Origin: Enterobacterales bacterium
Lineage (GTDB): Bacteria; Pseudomonadota; Gammaproteobacteria; Enterobacterales; Enterobacteriaceae
Direction of reading: 5' to 3'
Length of the DNA stretch: 64,000 bases
Assembly: GCA_015654925.1 (NCBI GenBank)
Contig: JAATFX010000043.1
Coordinates: 100,288-164,287, forward strand
Shown here: positions 11,676 to 20,327 of the stretch, piece after piece
Layout of the letters: each line of letters opens with the position of its first letter
How positions within the stretch are numbered: position 1 is the first letter of the stretch
The notes under the pieces: generated by a model
Seen by the model: the letters and a program-made list of their open reading frames with translations, nothing else
Databases searched by the model: none
What the model was told of the DNA's origin: nothing
Made by a program: the position numbers and the translations under genes

Positions 11676-12047
11676 GGAAATCAGCAAGCTATATAATTAC
11701 GATCGATTGGTTTAACGTTCAATCAGGTTGAAAAATATCCGACAGTCTTAGCTGCGAGACGAGGTGCTGGCACGGTGTCGATAATAAAATGAACAGATGC
11801 AAATGCCTAACATTAGTTGCAAAAAGACTAAAAAAGAGTAGCTGCTGTTAAACCATTCCACAACCCGATGCCTTCTCCCGCCGCGGCGGTTACCGCGCAT
11901 TTTCCGTAAACCCCCCTGAAACCGGGCGTCTTGGCCGCGCGGCGGGGTTTTCGGCGTTCAATTAATTAACCGTTGAAATACAGCGGGTTAATATTGCTGG
12001 CCAGGTCCGCCGATGTGACCGGCGCGGCAACGTTAATCGGAGCGGTT
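11676..12047. other. Divergent intergenic region between sotB and an ABC importer
   Basis: 372 bp with no gene. It should hold promoters for both flanking units. The sotB side (11700-11840) is AT-rich, while the side next to the binding-protein gene is GC-rich. I see no convincing operator or hairpin. Confidence 0.5.
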
Positions 12048-12905
12048 ATGAAATTTCGCATACAGACTCTTTGCTTTTGTTGGGCGGTTATGGGGTTCGC
12101 CGCCATCCCGGCCGCGCGGGCCCAGGATGCGGATCTGCTCGCGCGGATCAAAACGGGCAAAACCATGACCATCGCGACCGAGGCGCGCTTTGCGCCGTTC
12201 GAGTTTGTCAGGGACGGGAAAATCGTCGGTTATGACGTGGATCTGCTGAATTATGTCATGGAGAAACATCTGCCGGACGTACGGATTAAACAGCTCGATA
12301 TACCTTTTCAGGGGCTGCTGCCGGGGCTGGATGCCAAAAAATTCGACTTCGCGGCGACGGCGATCGCGGTGAATAAGCCGCGCATGGCGCGCTTCGCGTT
12401 TACCGTGCCGGTGGCCGAATCCACCGTGGCGCTGCTTAAACGCCGGGATGATCCTTCCCTGGCGGCCCTGGAGGACCTCAGCGGGAAAACGATCGGCTCC
12501 CAGACGGGATCGGGACAGTTGCGGATATTACAGAACTTCAACCAGCGGCTAATCGCCAGCGGCAAACCCGGCCTGAAAGCTGTCAAACAGTATATCAGCT
12601 TTGAAGAAGCCTATGCGGATTTGGCCAACCGGCGCCTGGACGGCGTCGCGCAGTCCCTCTCCAATCTCGGACCGGTCATGAGCAGCCGGCCCGGCATGTT
12701 CGCCGTTATTGAACCGATGCTCGGCCCGACCGGCTATTATGGCTGGATGGGGCGCAAGGACGCGGACAGCGCCAGCCTGGTGAAGCTGTTTAACGACGGC
12801 CTGGCCGAGGCCAACCGCGACGGCACCATGGCCAGGTTGCAGCGCAAATGGTTTGGCTTCGAGATGGCCGTGCCGGCCGACGCCATGCCGATCCCTGACC
12901 TGTAG
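12048..12905 (+). CDS. Polar amino acid ABC transporter, periplasmic binding protein
   Basis: A 285-residue class-3 extracellular solute-binding protein. A signal peptide (residues 1-25, ending AARA before QDADL) is followed by the family opening TIATEARFAPFEF and DGKIVGYDVDLL. The open frame begins at 11973, but the ATG at 12048 preceded by CGGAG gives the signal peptide directly. First of a four-gene operon with two permeases and an ATPase. The ligand (glutamine, arginine, lysine, opine or cystine) cannot be told from sequence. Confidence 0.9.
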   Translation: MKFRIQTLCFCWAVMGFAAIPAARAQDADLLARIKTGKTMTIATEARFAPFEFVRDGKIVGYDVDLLNYVMEKHLPDVRIKQLDIPFQGLLPGLDAKKFDFAATAIAVNKPRMARFAFTVPVAESTVALLKRRDDPSLAALEDLSGKTIGSQTGSGQLRILQNFNQRLIASGKPGLKAVKQYISFEEAYADLANRRLDGVAQSLSNLGPVMSSRPGMFAVIEPMLGPTGYYGWMGRKDADSASLVKLFNDGLAEANRDGTMARLQRKWFGFEMAVPADAMPIPDL

Positions 12906-12916
12906 ACGGGATAGCG

Positions 12917-13576
12917 ATGCGCGATTTTATCCCGCAGTCGATCTCCTGGCTTCCCATGCTGGCCTACGGGGCCATGACCACCGCCGCCCTGTGCGCGGCG
13001 GCCATCGCCGCCGGTTTTGGGGTCGGGGTGGCCGTTTACCGGTTGCAGGCGAGCCGCCGGCCGCTCTGCCGCCGGGCCGCGGGGGCCTATATCAGCCTGT
13101 TCCGCGGTACCCCGGTGCTGGCCCAGGTGCTCCTATGCTTCTATGCGCCCGGTGAATTCGGGCTGGACCTCAACGGCTATATCGCCGCCGCGCTGGCGTT
13201 GACCCTCAATACCGCCGCCTACCAGGCGCAAATCCTGCGCAGCGGTTTCATGGCGATCCCCCCAGGTCAAATGGAGGCCGCCGTCGTCAGCGGTATCAGC
13301 CCGCGCCGCATACTCTGGCATATCCAGATTCCGCAGGTGCTCAGGCTGGTCCTGCCGTCGCTGGTCAACGAGCTGATCGACGTGGTCAAGGCGTCGGCGG
13401 TGGTGTCGGCGATCGCCATCACCGACTTAATGCGGGTAGGCCAGCAAATGGCCGCCGCCACCTGCCGCCCGCTGGCGGCGTATGGCGCCACCGCCCTGGT
13501 CTATCTGGCGTTGACCAGCCTGTTGTCCCTGCTGGGACGTTATATTGAACGGCGCTGGCGCCAGGGCGCATCGTGA
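12917..13576 (+). CDS. Polar amino acid ABC transporter permease
   Basis: A 219-residue inner-membrane permease of the HisMQ/GlnP type, with about five membrane helices and the cytoplasmic EAA loop (EAAVVSGISPRRILWHIQ) that contacts the ATPase. It starts 11 bp after the binding-protein gene and its stop overlaps the next permease start by 4 bp (GTGA), typical of a heterodimeric permease pair. Confidence 0.92.
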   Translation: MRDFIPQSISWLPMLAYGAMTTAALCAAAIAAGFGVGVAVYRLQASRRPLCRRAAGAYISLFRGTPVLAQVLLCFYAPGEFGLDLNGYIAAALALTLNTAAYQAQILRSGFMAIPPGQMEAAVVSGISPRRILWHIQIPQVLRLVLPSLVNELIDVVKASAVVSAIAITDLMRVGQQMAAATCRPLAAYGATALVYLALTSLLSLLGRYIERRWRQGAS

Positions 13577-14217
13577 ACGATATGGCGCTGTATCTGCCCG
13601 ATTTTGCCCGCGCCATGGGCGTCACGCTCGGTATCAGCCTGTGCGCGGCAGGGGCCGGCGCGCTCGCGGGGTTTATTTTGCAGGCCGTATGCGGCCGCAA
13701 CCGGCTGCTGCGCCGGTCCTGGCGGTGTTATGTGTGGGTGATTCGCGGCACCCCTTTTCTGGCGCAGCTGGCGGTGATTTATTTCGGCCTGCCCGCGCTG
13801 GGGGTGACGCTCGGCGCGGTGCAGGCCGCCATCTTGTCCCTGGCGCTCTACAGCGCCGCCTACTTCGGCGAAATATTCCGCGCCGCCTGGCGCGGCATCG
13901 GCCGCGGGCAGCTGGAGGCCGCCCTGGTCCACGCCATCCCGCCCTGGCAAAGCTTCTGGTTTATCCAAACCCCGCAGGCATTGCGTTTCAGCCTGCCGCT
14001 GCTGGGCAACCAGATTATTGCGACCATCAAAGAGAGCGCCGCGGCGTGCGTGATCACCGTCCCCGAACTGACCATGACCGCCGGGCAAATCGTCGCCGAC
14101 ACCTATAGCTATATCGTGCCCTATGGCCTGCTCATCCTGGGCTACTGGCTGTTGGCGCAGGCGGTCAGCCTGTGCATCGGCTGGATCGGCCGCCGTTCCC
14201 TCTGGGGAGGAGAGTAA
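13573..14217 (+). CDS. Polar amino acid ABC transporter permease, second subunit
   Basis: A 214-residue partner permease with the same topology and EAA loop (EAALVHAIPPWQSFWFIQ). The GTG start at 13573 overlaps the preceding stop. The conserved RGTPFLAQL segment is characteristic of this permease family. Together with the upstream gene it should form the membrane channel. Confidence 0.92.
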   Translation: MNDMALYLPDFARAMGVTLGISLCAAGAGALAGFILQAVCGRNRLLRRSWRCYVWVIRGTPFLAQLAVIYFGLPALGVTLGAVQAAILSLALYSAAYFGEIFRAAWRGIGRGQLEAALVHAIPPWQSFWFIQTPQALRFSLPLLGNQIIATIKESAAACVITVPELTMTAGQIVADTYSYIVPYGLLILGYWLLAQAVSLCIGWIGRRSLWGGE

Positions 14218-14218
14218 T

Positions 14219-15049
14219 ATGACCGGGCAACCCATTATCGAGCTGCGCGGGGTCGGCAAGTGGTTTGGCGGCCAGCGCGTGCTGAACCGCCTGGATCTGG
14301 CGGTGCGCGTCGGCGAGATGGTTACCCTGATCGGCCCGTCGGGGTCGGGCAAAACCACCGTCCTGCGCTGCATGAATTTCCTTGATGCCTACGACGAAGG
14401 GGAGGTGCTGATTAAAGGGCGGCTGCTGGGCTACCGCGGCCAGGGCCGGCAGCCGCGGGACCGGGATCGCGCCGCGCATATCGCCGAGGTGCGCCGCCCC
14501 CTGGCCATGGTGTTCCAGCAGTTCAACCTCTGGCCGCATCTATCGGTGCTGGAAAATGTCGCCGCGCCGCTGATCCTGGGGAAACGGCTGCCCCGCCACG
14601 AGGCCAGGCGCCGCGCCGCCGCCGCCCTGGCGCACGTGGGCATGGCGGACCGGGCCACCGCCTGGCCCAGCCGGCTGTCCGGCGGCCAGCAGCAGCGGGT
14701 GGCCATTGCGCGCGCCCTGGCGCTGGAACCGGAACTTTTGCTGCTTGACGAACCCACCTCCGCCCTGGACCCCGAGCGTGTGGAAGAGGTGCTGGACGTG
14801 ATTAACGCGCTGGCCCGGCAGGGAATGACCATGGTGATGGCGACCCATGAAATGTGCTTTGCCGCCGCCGTTTCCACCCGGGTGATTTTTATGGCCGAGG
14901 GATCGATTGTGGAAAGCGGGGCGCCGGAGAACCTGTTTCGCCGGCCGGCGAGCGCGCGGCTGAAAACTTTTTTGGCGCCGTGGTTCAAGCGGCCGCTGCA
15001 AGATGATGGGCCCGCGGCGCGGGGAAACGACCGCGCCGCGGGCGAATAA
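14219..15049 (+). CDS. Polar amino acid ABC transporter ATP-binding protein
   Basis: A 276-residue ATPase driving the importer. Walker A is GPSGSGKTT (residues 39-47), the signature is LSGGQQQR, and Walker B is LLLDEPTSALDPE. The start ATG at 14219 follows a strong GGAGGAGAG site and lies 1 bp after the preceding stop; a longer open frame from 14123 lies in the permease gene and is ignored. The last codons form a perfect hairpin (see 15010-15043). Confidence 0.94.
   Translation: MTGQPIIELRGVGKWFGGQRVLNRLDLAVRVGEMVTLIGPSGSGKTTVLRCMNFLDAYDEGEVLIKGRLLGYRGQGRQPRDRDRAAHIAEVRRPLAMVFQQFNLWPHLSVLENVAAPLILGKRLPRHEARRRAAAALAHVGMADRATAWPSRLSGGQQQRVAIARALALEPELLLLDEPTSALDPERVEEVLDVINALARQGMTMVMATHEMCFAAAVSTRVIFMAEGSIVESGAPENLFRRPASARLKTFLAPWFKRPLQDDGPAARGNDRAAGE
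15010..15043 (+). terminator. Terminator-like hairpin inside the last codons of the ABC ATPase gene
   Basis: Perfect 13-bp stem (15010-15022 with 15031-15043, 8-base loop) ending 3 bp before the TAA stop. There is no T-run after it. Its position at the end of the operon suggests a role in ending or stabilising the transcript, but it could also arise from GC-rich Arg/Ala/Gly codons. Confidence 0.5.
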
Positions 15050-15162
15050 CCGGCCGGGGGCGCCATGGGACAAACAGAGGGCGTCGTCGAATAAAACTGC
15101 GCGGTCGAATAAAAAAGCCGGTTGAAACGTTATCTCCATAAGCCACCTCACGGGAGATAACC

Positions 15163-15756
15163 ATGCAACGCGCCAGAGCCTTTATCACGACCATTATATT
15201 GCTCGGCGCCTTCGGCGGGCCAAGCGTATTCGCCCAGGCACGGCATTACGCCATCGACCCCGCCGCCGCCAGCGTCAACCTGTCGTGGCGGATGCTGGGC
15301 ATATCCACGTCCCAGGCCGGGTTCTCCCGGGTTTCCGGCGATATCCAGCTTGACGAGCAAAATGCCTTGCACGACCGGATCGTGGTGAATATCCCGGTCA
15401 GCAGCCTGGAGGCGGACAATCCGCTGCTGACCGCGATGCTTAAAAGCGCCGGCTTTTTTAACCAGCCGGCCTATCCCCGGGTGACCTTTACCAGCAGTCG
15501 GGTGCTGCCCGTCGGCGGGGGGAATTACCGGGTGTTCGGCAGCCTGCAAATCAGGGATGTCGTCCGCCCGGTGATCCTGCTGGCCACGCTCAAGCCGCAG
15601 GCCTCCCCCGGACCGGCGTCGGGCCGCGTGGCGTTCAGCGCGGTGACCGCCATTTACCGCTCGGCGTTTGGCATGACCAAGCTGCTCGGCGCCGCGGCCG
15701 ACAAAATCGATATTACCATTGCCATCAACGCCGCCAGCCGGGAAGCGGCCGGCTGA
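15163..15756 (+). CDS. YceI-family periplasmic protein
   Basis: A 197-residue protein with a signal peptide (about residues 1-24, ending FA before QARHY) and a YceI lipocalin-like barrel. Family marks are HYAIDPAAASV at the start, the central FSRVSGDIQLDE, and FGMTKLLGAAADKIDITI at the end. YceI proteins bind isoprenoid-type lipids such as polyprenyl quinones; the exact role is unknown. Usually they pair with a cytochrome b561 gene, which is not present here. GGAGATAACC precedes the ATG. Its 3' end lies 3 bp from the convergent GT8 gene. Confidence 0.9.
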   Translation: MQRARAFITTIILLGAFGGPSVFAQARHYAIDPAAASVNLSWRMLGISTSQAGFSRVSGDIQLDEQNALHDRIVVNIPVSSLEADNPLLTAMLKSAGFFNQPAYPRVTFTSSRVLPVGGGNYRVFGSLQIRDVVRPVILLATLKPQASPGPASGRVAFSAVTAIYRSAFGMTKLLGAAADKIDITIAINAASREAAG

Positions 15757-15759
15757 CCC

Positions 15760-16599
15760 TCAGGCCAGCATGCCGGCGGTATCCCACCAGCGTTTGACCA
15801 GCCCGAAATAGGGGTCTTGGCGGCTTTCCGGCCGGGCGAGGTCGTATTGCCACGGCTTGGCCAGGATAAAATGGATATTTTTAACCTGGTCGGCACGCCA
15901 AATATTGCGGTGATGCACCGACAGGGTTTTGAGCCCATTGTATTGATAAGAGAGCGGCTGCCAGCGTCCCTGGAAATAGCGGTTCAGCAGGTCCTGTTCG
16001 GGGAACGGGAACGCGGCGAGGTCGGTAATGGCCGCCAGGCCGCCGGCCAGTTCGGCGAACAGGTCCCCGTCCGGCGTCAGCACAATGGTGCCGGAATTGA
16101 AATAGGGCACAAAACCGTCCGGCAGATCGGGGGCATCGCCGCCGGCGCCGTAGGTGTAATAACAGTTGCCGGGCACCCAGTCTTGCGGATAAGTATCGAT
16201 ATGGTTGGGGTTGCAGCGGCAGGCATGGCAGGCGGCGATCCGATCCGGCGCCAGCGGCAGATCAAACAGTTCATCCATGTTTTTCACGATCAGCATATCG
16301 GCGTCCAGCAATACCAGCCGTGAAAATTCCGTCAGGCTCCAGGCGCACAGTTTGGTCCATACCTCGGCGAAACGGGCGTAGGCATAATTTTCCGTCACAC
16401 CGGCCGCGGGCCGCAGCGGCGCGACGGTACGCACCAGGCATCCCTCGGCGGCCAGGACCGCGCGCGTTTGGGCATCGATATCGTCGGTGACCATCACCAC
16501 CAGCGGGTAACGGCTCTGGACTTCCCGCAGCGATTGATGCAGCGTCCTGACCCCGAGCAGATAGGCCGGTTGGGTTAATAAGGTGATCCAGGCTTGCAT
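15760..16599 (-). CDS. Glycosyltransferase family 8 (glycogenin/galactinol-synthase-like)
   Basis: A 279-residue GT-A-fold retaining glycosyltransferase. The metal- and nucleotide-sugar-binding DxD is LLDADMLIV (Asp99, Asp101), and the C-terminal HFILAKPW corresponds to the conserved HxxGxKPW region of GT8. No signal peptide or membrane helix is seen, so it should act in the cytoplasm. The start at 16599 has AGGAG 7 bp upstream; the longer frame to 16734 runs into the neighbouring gene and is rejected. It lies 50 bp downstream of a lactone-oxidase-like gene in the same direction. Donor and acceptor are unknown. Confidence 0.85.
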   Translation of the reverse strand: MQAWITLLTQPAYLLGVRTLHQSLREVQSRYPLVVMVTDDIDAQTRAVLAAEGCLVRTVAPLRPAAGVTENYAYARFAEVWTKLCAWSLTEFSRLVLLDADMLIVKNMDELFDLPLAPDRIAACHACRCNPNHIDTYPQDWVPGNCYYTYGAGGDAPDLPDGFVPYFNSGTIVLTPDGDLFAELAGGLAAITDLAAFPFPEQDLLNRYFQGRWQPLSYQYNGLKTLSVHHRNIWRADQVKNIHFILAKPWQYDLARPESRQDPYFGLVKRWWDTAGMLA

Positions 16600-16649
16600 G
16601 GGATATCTCCTGTGTCGGCGCCGCTTCAGCGAGCGTATCAGCGAAGGTC

Positions 16650-18032
16650 TCAGCCAAATAGCGCCGTGGTGAACGCGTTGGCGAATTTGCCGGTGGGGTC
16701 CAGGGCCGCGCGCGCATCCCCGAAGGCTTGCCACTGCGGATAGATGTCGCGCCAGTGATAGAGGTCCGGGTCAAAATATTTCCCCCAGTGCGGCCGTCCC
16801 CCTTCGCCGGCCAGCATGGCCTCCACATCGGCGAGAAACCGCACGCCCTCCGGAGAGAGCGTGCCGTCCGCGCCGTAGTAGACCACAAAACCGAAAAAGC
16901 AGGTGGCTTCGCCGTACGCCGGGCTGAGCCAGGCGGACGACGGGCCGGTGCAGCGCAGGATAATGGGGTAATGCATATGCGGGTGGGTAGCGGCATACCA
17001 GGTTTTTATCTTGCGGATCATCTCGCCGGCGCGCCGCAGGGGAATGCCGATTTCGATATTGATTTGCGGCGTGGCGATACCCCGGCAAAACAGCTGGTAG
17101 ATATCCCCGGTCACGTCGGAGAAATCTTTAAAGCGCTCGACGGTTTTAAACGGTTTGTCCCCCTTGGCGCTGCGGATATCGTTTTGCATATGCACCAGGG
17201 TGCGATCCACCGTGGCATTCATCGACTTATCGCCGGCGGACTGCGATAGGGGTTGCCGGTTATTCAAGCGGTATCGCTCGGCTTCGGCGGGCGTGGCCTC
17301 CCCCGCGCACCAGACATGGACCTGGTGCTCTTCCGGAAACCACCAGGCCTTGCTGAAGGGGAAATTTTCGTTCCAGTCATACAGGGACGACTCAAGATCC
17401 GTATCCTTGACGGCGCTTTTAACACAGGTGAAAATGCGCGCGGGCAGGGTTCTCAGCGTTACTTCGGTTAAGATCCCCAGCGTGCCCAGGGCCAGCTGGA
17501 TGGCGCCGAACCAGGGATGATGGCGATCGAACTCCGCCGTACTGCCGTCGGCCAGGATCATGCGGATCAGCACCGCTTCGTCGGCGATGGAACTTTGCCC
17601 CAAACCCTGGCCGTGGGTACCGGTGGCCATGGCCCCCGCCAGGGTTTGCAGCGCGATGACGCCGGGCGAGGCGGGCAGCATGCGTCCCATTTCCGTCAGG
17701 GTCTGGTAGACCTGCTGGAGCGGGGTGCCGGCGGCGAAGGTCACGGTGTCGGCGGTGGAGGTTATCACGCCGCTCAGGGCGCCGATGTCCAGCAGGAGTT
17801 CGTCGGGTCCGTCGGTGCGCATCAGCTCGCCTGGCGAAAGCCGGCTGCCCATCATCGTGATTTTACCGGGATGCCCGGCCACCAGCGCTTGCAGCTGTGT
17901 CCGCTCCGCGGGCCTGCGCACCTGCCGCCGCGCGCCGAGGGTGGCATTTTGCGCCCAATTCCAGACCCGTTCGTCGTCCGCCACCGGTTGAATATGGCGT
18001 TGTGGAAACATATCAGCACTTTTTTCCAACAA
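16650..18032 (-). CDS. FAD-linked aldonolactone oxidase-like protein (ALO/GULO family)
   Basis: A 460-residue member of the vanillyl-alcohol-oxidase superfamily. An N-terminal FAD_binding_4 domain (about 35-215) has the GTHGQG motif, followed by a D-arabinono-1,4-lactone oxidase domain ending with GGRPHWGK, the family's C-terminal signature. The opening VWNWAQN is also typical. The spot where related enzymes hold the His linked to FAD (GxGHS) reads MGSRLSPG with Leu65, as in plant galactonolactone dehydrogenase, so FAD is probably non-covalent. The TTG start at 18032 follows AAGGAAGGAG closely; an ATG at 18011 is the alternative. Likely substrate is a sugar lactone or alditol; it is co-transcribed with a GT8 gene. 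Confidence 0.85.
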   Translation of the reverse strand: MLEKSADMFPQRHIQPVADDERVWNWAQNATLGARRQVRRPAERTQLQALVAGHPGKITMMGSRLSPGELMRTDGPDELLLDIGALSGVITSTADTVTFAAGTPLQQVYQTLTEMGRMLPASPGVIALQTLAGAMATGTHGQGLGQSSIADEAVLIRMILADGSTAEFDRHHPWFGAIQLALGTLGILTEVTLRTLPARIFTCVKSAVKDTDLESSLYDWNENFPFSKAWWFPEEHQVHVWCAGEATPAEAERYRLNNRQPLSQSAGDKSMNATVDRTLVHMQNDIRSAKGDKPFKTVERFKDFSDVTGDIYQLFCRGIATPQINIEIGIPLRRAGEMIRKIKTWYAATHPHMHYPIILRCTGPSSAWLSPAYGEATCFFGFVVYYGADGTLSPEGVRFLADVEAMLAGEGGRPHWGKYFDPDLYHWRDIYPQWQAFGDARAALDPTGKFANAFTTALFG

Positions 18033-18141
18033 AAATCTCCTTCCTTAAAGAGGGTTCCAGGGCTAATTCAAGGCTAATAAGATAGCCTAGACCATTTGCC
18101 CGCCGCGAGACGCGGCCCGCGCTGCAATAACCTGCTGCGCG

Positions 18142-20265
18142 TTATTCCATGGCGCTCAGGGGCGCGCTGAACTGCATATTGCGTTCGGTGGGCAGCCCGT
18201 CGAATTTCACCGCGTACGCGCTTTCATGCCCGTGCACCGCCTGGATAGTACCGCTGCCAAAAACCGGGTGGCTCACGCGATCCCCGGGCTGAAACCGCGA
18301 TTCAATGTCGGTAAAGGCCGCATCGCGGTCCGCGGCCGCCCGCCTGGCGCCCATGATCATCTCGTCGGGCAGCGGCGTCTCGAACGCGATATGCTCGCTG
18401 CCCGCATCGAAAATAAAGCGCGACGGATATTTCACCAGCCCGTCGTTGGCCACGCCCTCGGAATCGCTGAGATACAGCCCGTCCATGGCGCGCGTCATCG
18501 CCACGTAGGCCAGGCGCCGTTCTTCTTCCATCTCTTCGGCGGAGCCGATTTTGCGGCTGGGGAATACCCCTTCGTTCATCCCGCAGATAAACACATACGG
18601 AAATTCCATGCCTTTGGCGCCGTGGATGGTCAATAGTTTAACCGCCGCGGCGGGTTCGTCATGGTCCAAACGGGTGAAAAGGGCGATCCTGGCGAGAAAA
18701 TCCTCCAGGGTGGCTTCCCCATCCGCGTCCTCGTTTTGTACCGTGCGTTTAAGTTCCGCCACGTTATCCAGGCGCTCCTGATCGCCCTGCAGGCGCAAAA
18801 AAGCTTCGTAACCGCTTAAATCCAGCAGGCTCTGCATGGCGTTGCCCAGGGTCATGCCGGCGCGCTGCCCGCGCACATATTCTATGGCGTCCACGTAACG
18901 CCTGACCTGGGTGCCTTTGAGCAGGTCGGAGTCCAGGTTTTCCTTCAGCGCCTGGTACAACGAGAGATTGCGCTGCCCGGCATAAGCGCTCAGCGCATCC
19001 AGGCGCTTTTTACCGAATTTGCGCGCCGGCACGTTAACGGTACGCAAAAACGCCACGTCGTCGCCGGCGGTCACCATACGCAAATAGCAGATAATATCCT
19101 TGATCTCCCGGCGGCCGTAAAATTCGATGCCGCTGAAGATTTTATAGGGCACGCCGCGTTCGATAAACCGCTCTTCCAGCGCGCGGGTCAGGTAATGCGC
19201 GCGGTAAATCACGGCGATACGATCCGCCGGCACGCCGCTTTCACGCAGGCGGCCAATCTGGTCGACAATCCAGTCCGCTTCCAGCTTATCGTTTTTGGCA
19301 TGGAAATAGCGCGGTTTCCCGCCGGACGGTTTCACCGCCTGGAGGGTTTTGGGAAACCGTACCTCGTTTTTTTCTATCAGGCAATTGGATGCGATCAGGA
19401 TTTCCGGGGTGGAACGGTAGTTGGTGGTCAACGCGATGGTCTTGGCGGCGGGGTAAACCCGATCGAAATCCAAAAACAGCCGCAGGTGGGACCCGCGCCA
19501 GGAATAGATGGTCTGATCGGGGTCGCCGACGATAAACAAATTGCCGTGTTTGCCCGACAGCAGGCGGGCCAGCTGATACTGCTTTTTGCTGACATCCTGG
19601 AATTCATCCACCATCACGTACTGCATGCGATCCTGCCATTTTTGCAGCACCGTGGGAAATTTGGTCAAAATCCAGGTGGCGAAATTGATCAGATCGTTGA
19701 AGTCGCAGCCAAAACATTTCTTCTGCTCGTAGATATAGCGCAGAAAGATTTCCTCGTCCCGGTCGCGGGCGGTGGCGAAGCGGGCTTTGAGCTGTTCGTT
19801 GTCGAGCTGGTAGATATCGTCGATATAAGTGGCGGCGTGCAGCTTTTTGGCTTCGAGCACCTCGTCCAGGGTGCGTTTGATGGTGGTATCGCGCAGCGTC
19901 AGGCCCATATCGCCAAATATTTTCAACAGGATCTGTTTTAAATCCTCCATGTCGAGAATGATAAAATTGCGCGGATAATGCAGCAGATGAATCTCTTCTT
20001 TGAGCAACTGCACGCAAAAGGCATGGAAAGTGCAAATCATGCCCAGGTCCCGGTCCCCCAGCTCTGCGCGCACGCGGCGCTTCATTTCATTGGCCGCCCG
20101 GTTGGTAAAGGTCACGCACATAATATTCCTGGGCGCGATGCCCAACTGTGAGACCAGATAGCAGTAGCGCAGCGTCAGCGTCCGGGTTTTTCCGGTGCCC
20201 GCGCCGGCGATGACGCGCAGCGGCCCCTCGGTGGTGGACACCGCCTGCCGCTGCTCGGTATTCAT
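18142..20265 (-). CDS. UvrD/Rep/PcrA-type superfamily 1 DNA helicase
   Basis: A 707-residue 3'-5' helicase with a complete set of SF1A motifs: Q-motif MNTEQRQAV, Walker A AGAGTGKT (residues 20-27), TFHAF, VDEFQD, GDPDQTIYSWRGS, TNYRS, LTIHGAKGMEFPYVF and RLAYVAMTRA. A C-terminal domain (RFQPGDRVSHPVFGSGTI) resembles the PcrA/UvrD tudor-like tail. The normal uvrD and rep neighbours are absent, so I read it as an extra paralogue. The frame extends to 20388, but residues before the ATG at 20265 do not fit the family. It lies 62 bp downstream of a divergent citrate synthase gene. Confidence 0.88.
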   Translation of the reverse strand: MNTEQRQAVSTTEGPLRVIAGAGTGKTRTLTLRYCYLVSQLGIAPRNIMCVTFTNRAANEMKRRVRAELGDRDLGMICTFHAFCVQLLKEEIHLLHYPRNFIILDMEDLKQILLKIFGDMGLTLRDTTIKRTLDEVLEAKKLHAATYIDDIYQLDNEQLKARFATARDRDEEIFLRYIYEQKKCFGCDFNDLINFATWILTKFPTVLQKWQDRMQYVMVDEFQDVSKKQYQLARLLSGKHGNLFIVGDPDQTIYSWRGSHLRLFLDFDRVYPAAKTIALTTNYRSTPEILIASNCLIEKNEVRFPKTLQAVKPSGGKPRYFHAKNDKLEADWIVDQIGRLRESGVPADRIAVIYRAHYLTRALEERFIERGVPYKIFSGIEFYGRREIKDIICYLRMVTAGDDVAFLRTVNVPARKFGKKRLDALSAYAGQRNLSLYQALKENLDSDLLKGTQVRRYVDAIEYVRGQRAGMTLGNAMQSLLDLSGYEAFLRLQGDQERLDNVAELKRTVQNEDADGEATLEDFLARIALFTRLDHDEPAAAVKLLTIHGAKGMEFPYVFICGMNEGVFPSRKIGSAEEMEEERRLAYVAMTRAMDGLYLSDSEGVANDGLVKYPSRFIFDAGSEHIAFETPLPDEMIMGARRAAADRDAAFTDIESRFQPGDRVSHPVFGSGTIQAVHGHESAYAVKFDGLPTERNMQFSAPLSAME

Positions 20266-20327
20266 AATGTCAGACAGATTGATGGTTCTCCGTAGCCGTC
20301 GATCGACCGGGGCGGGCGCCCCCGGCG

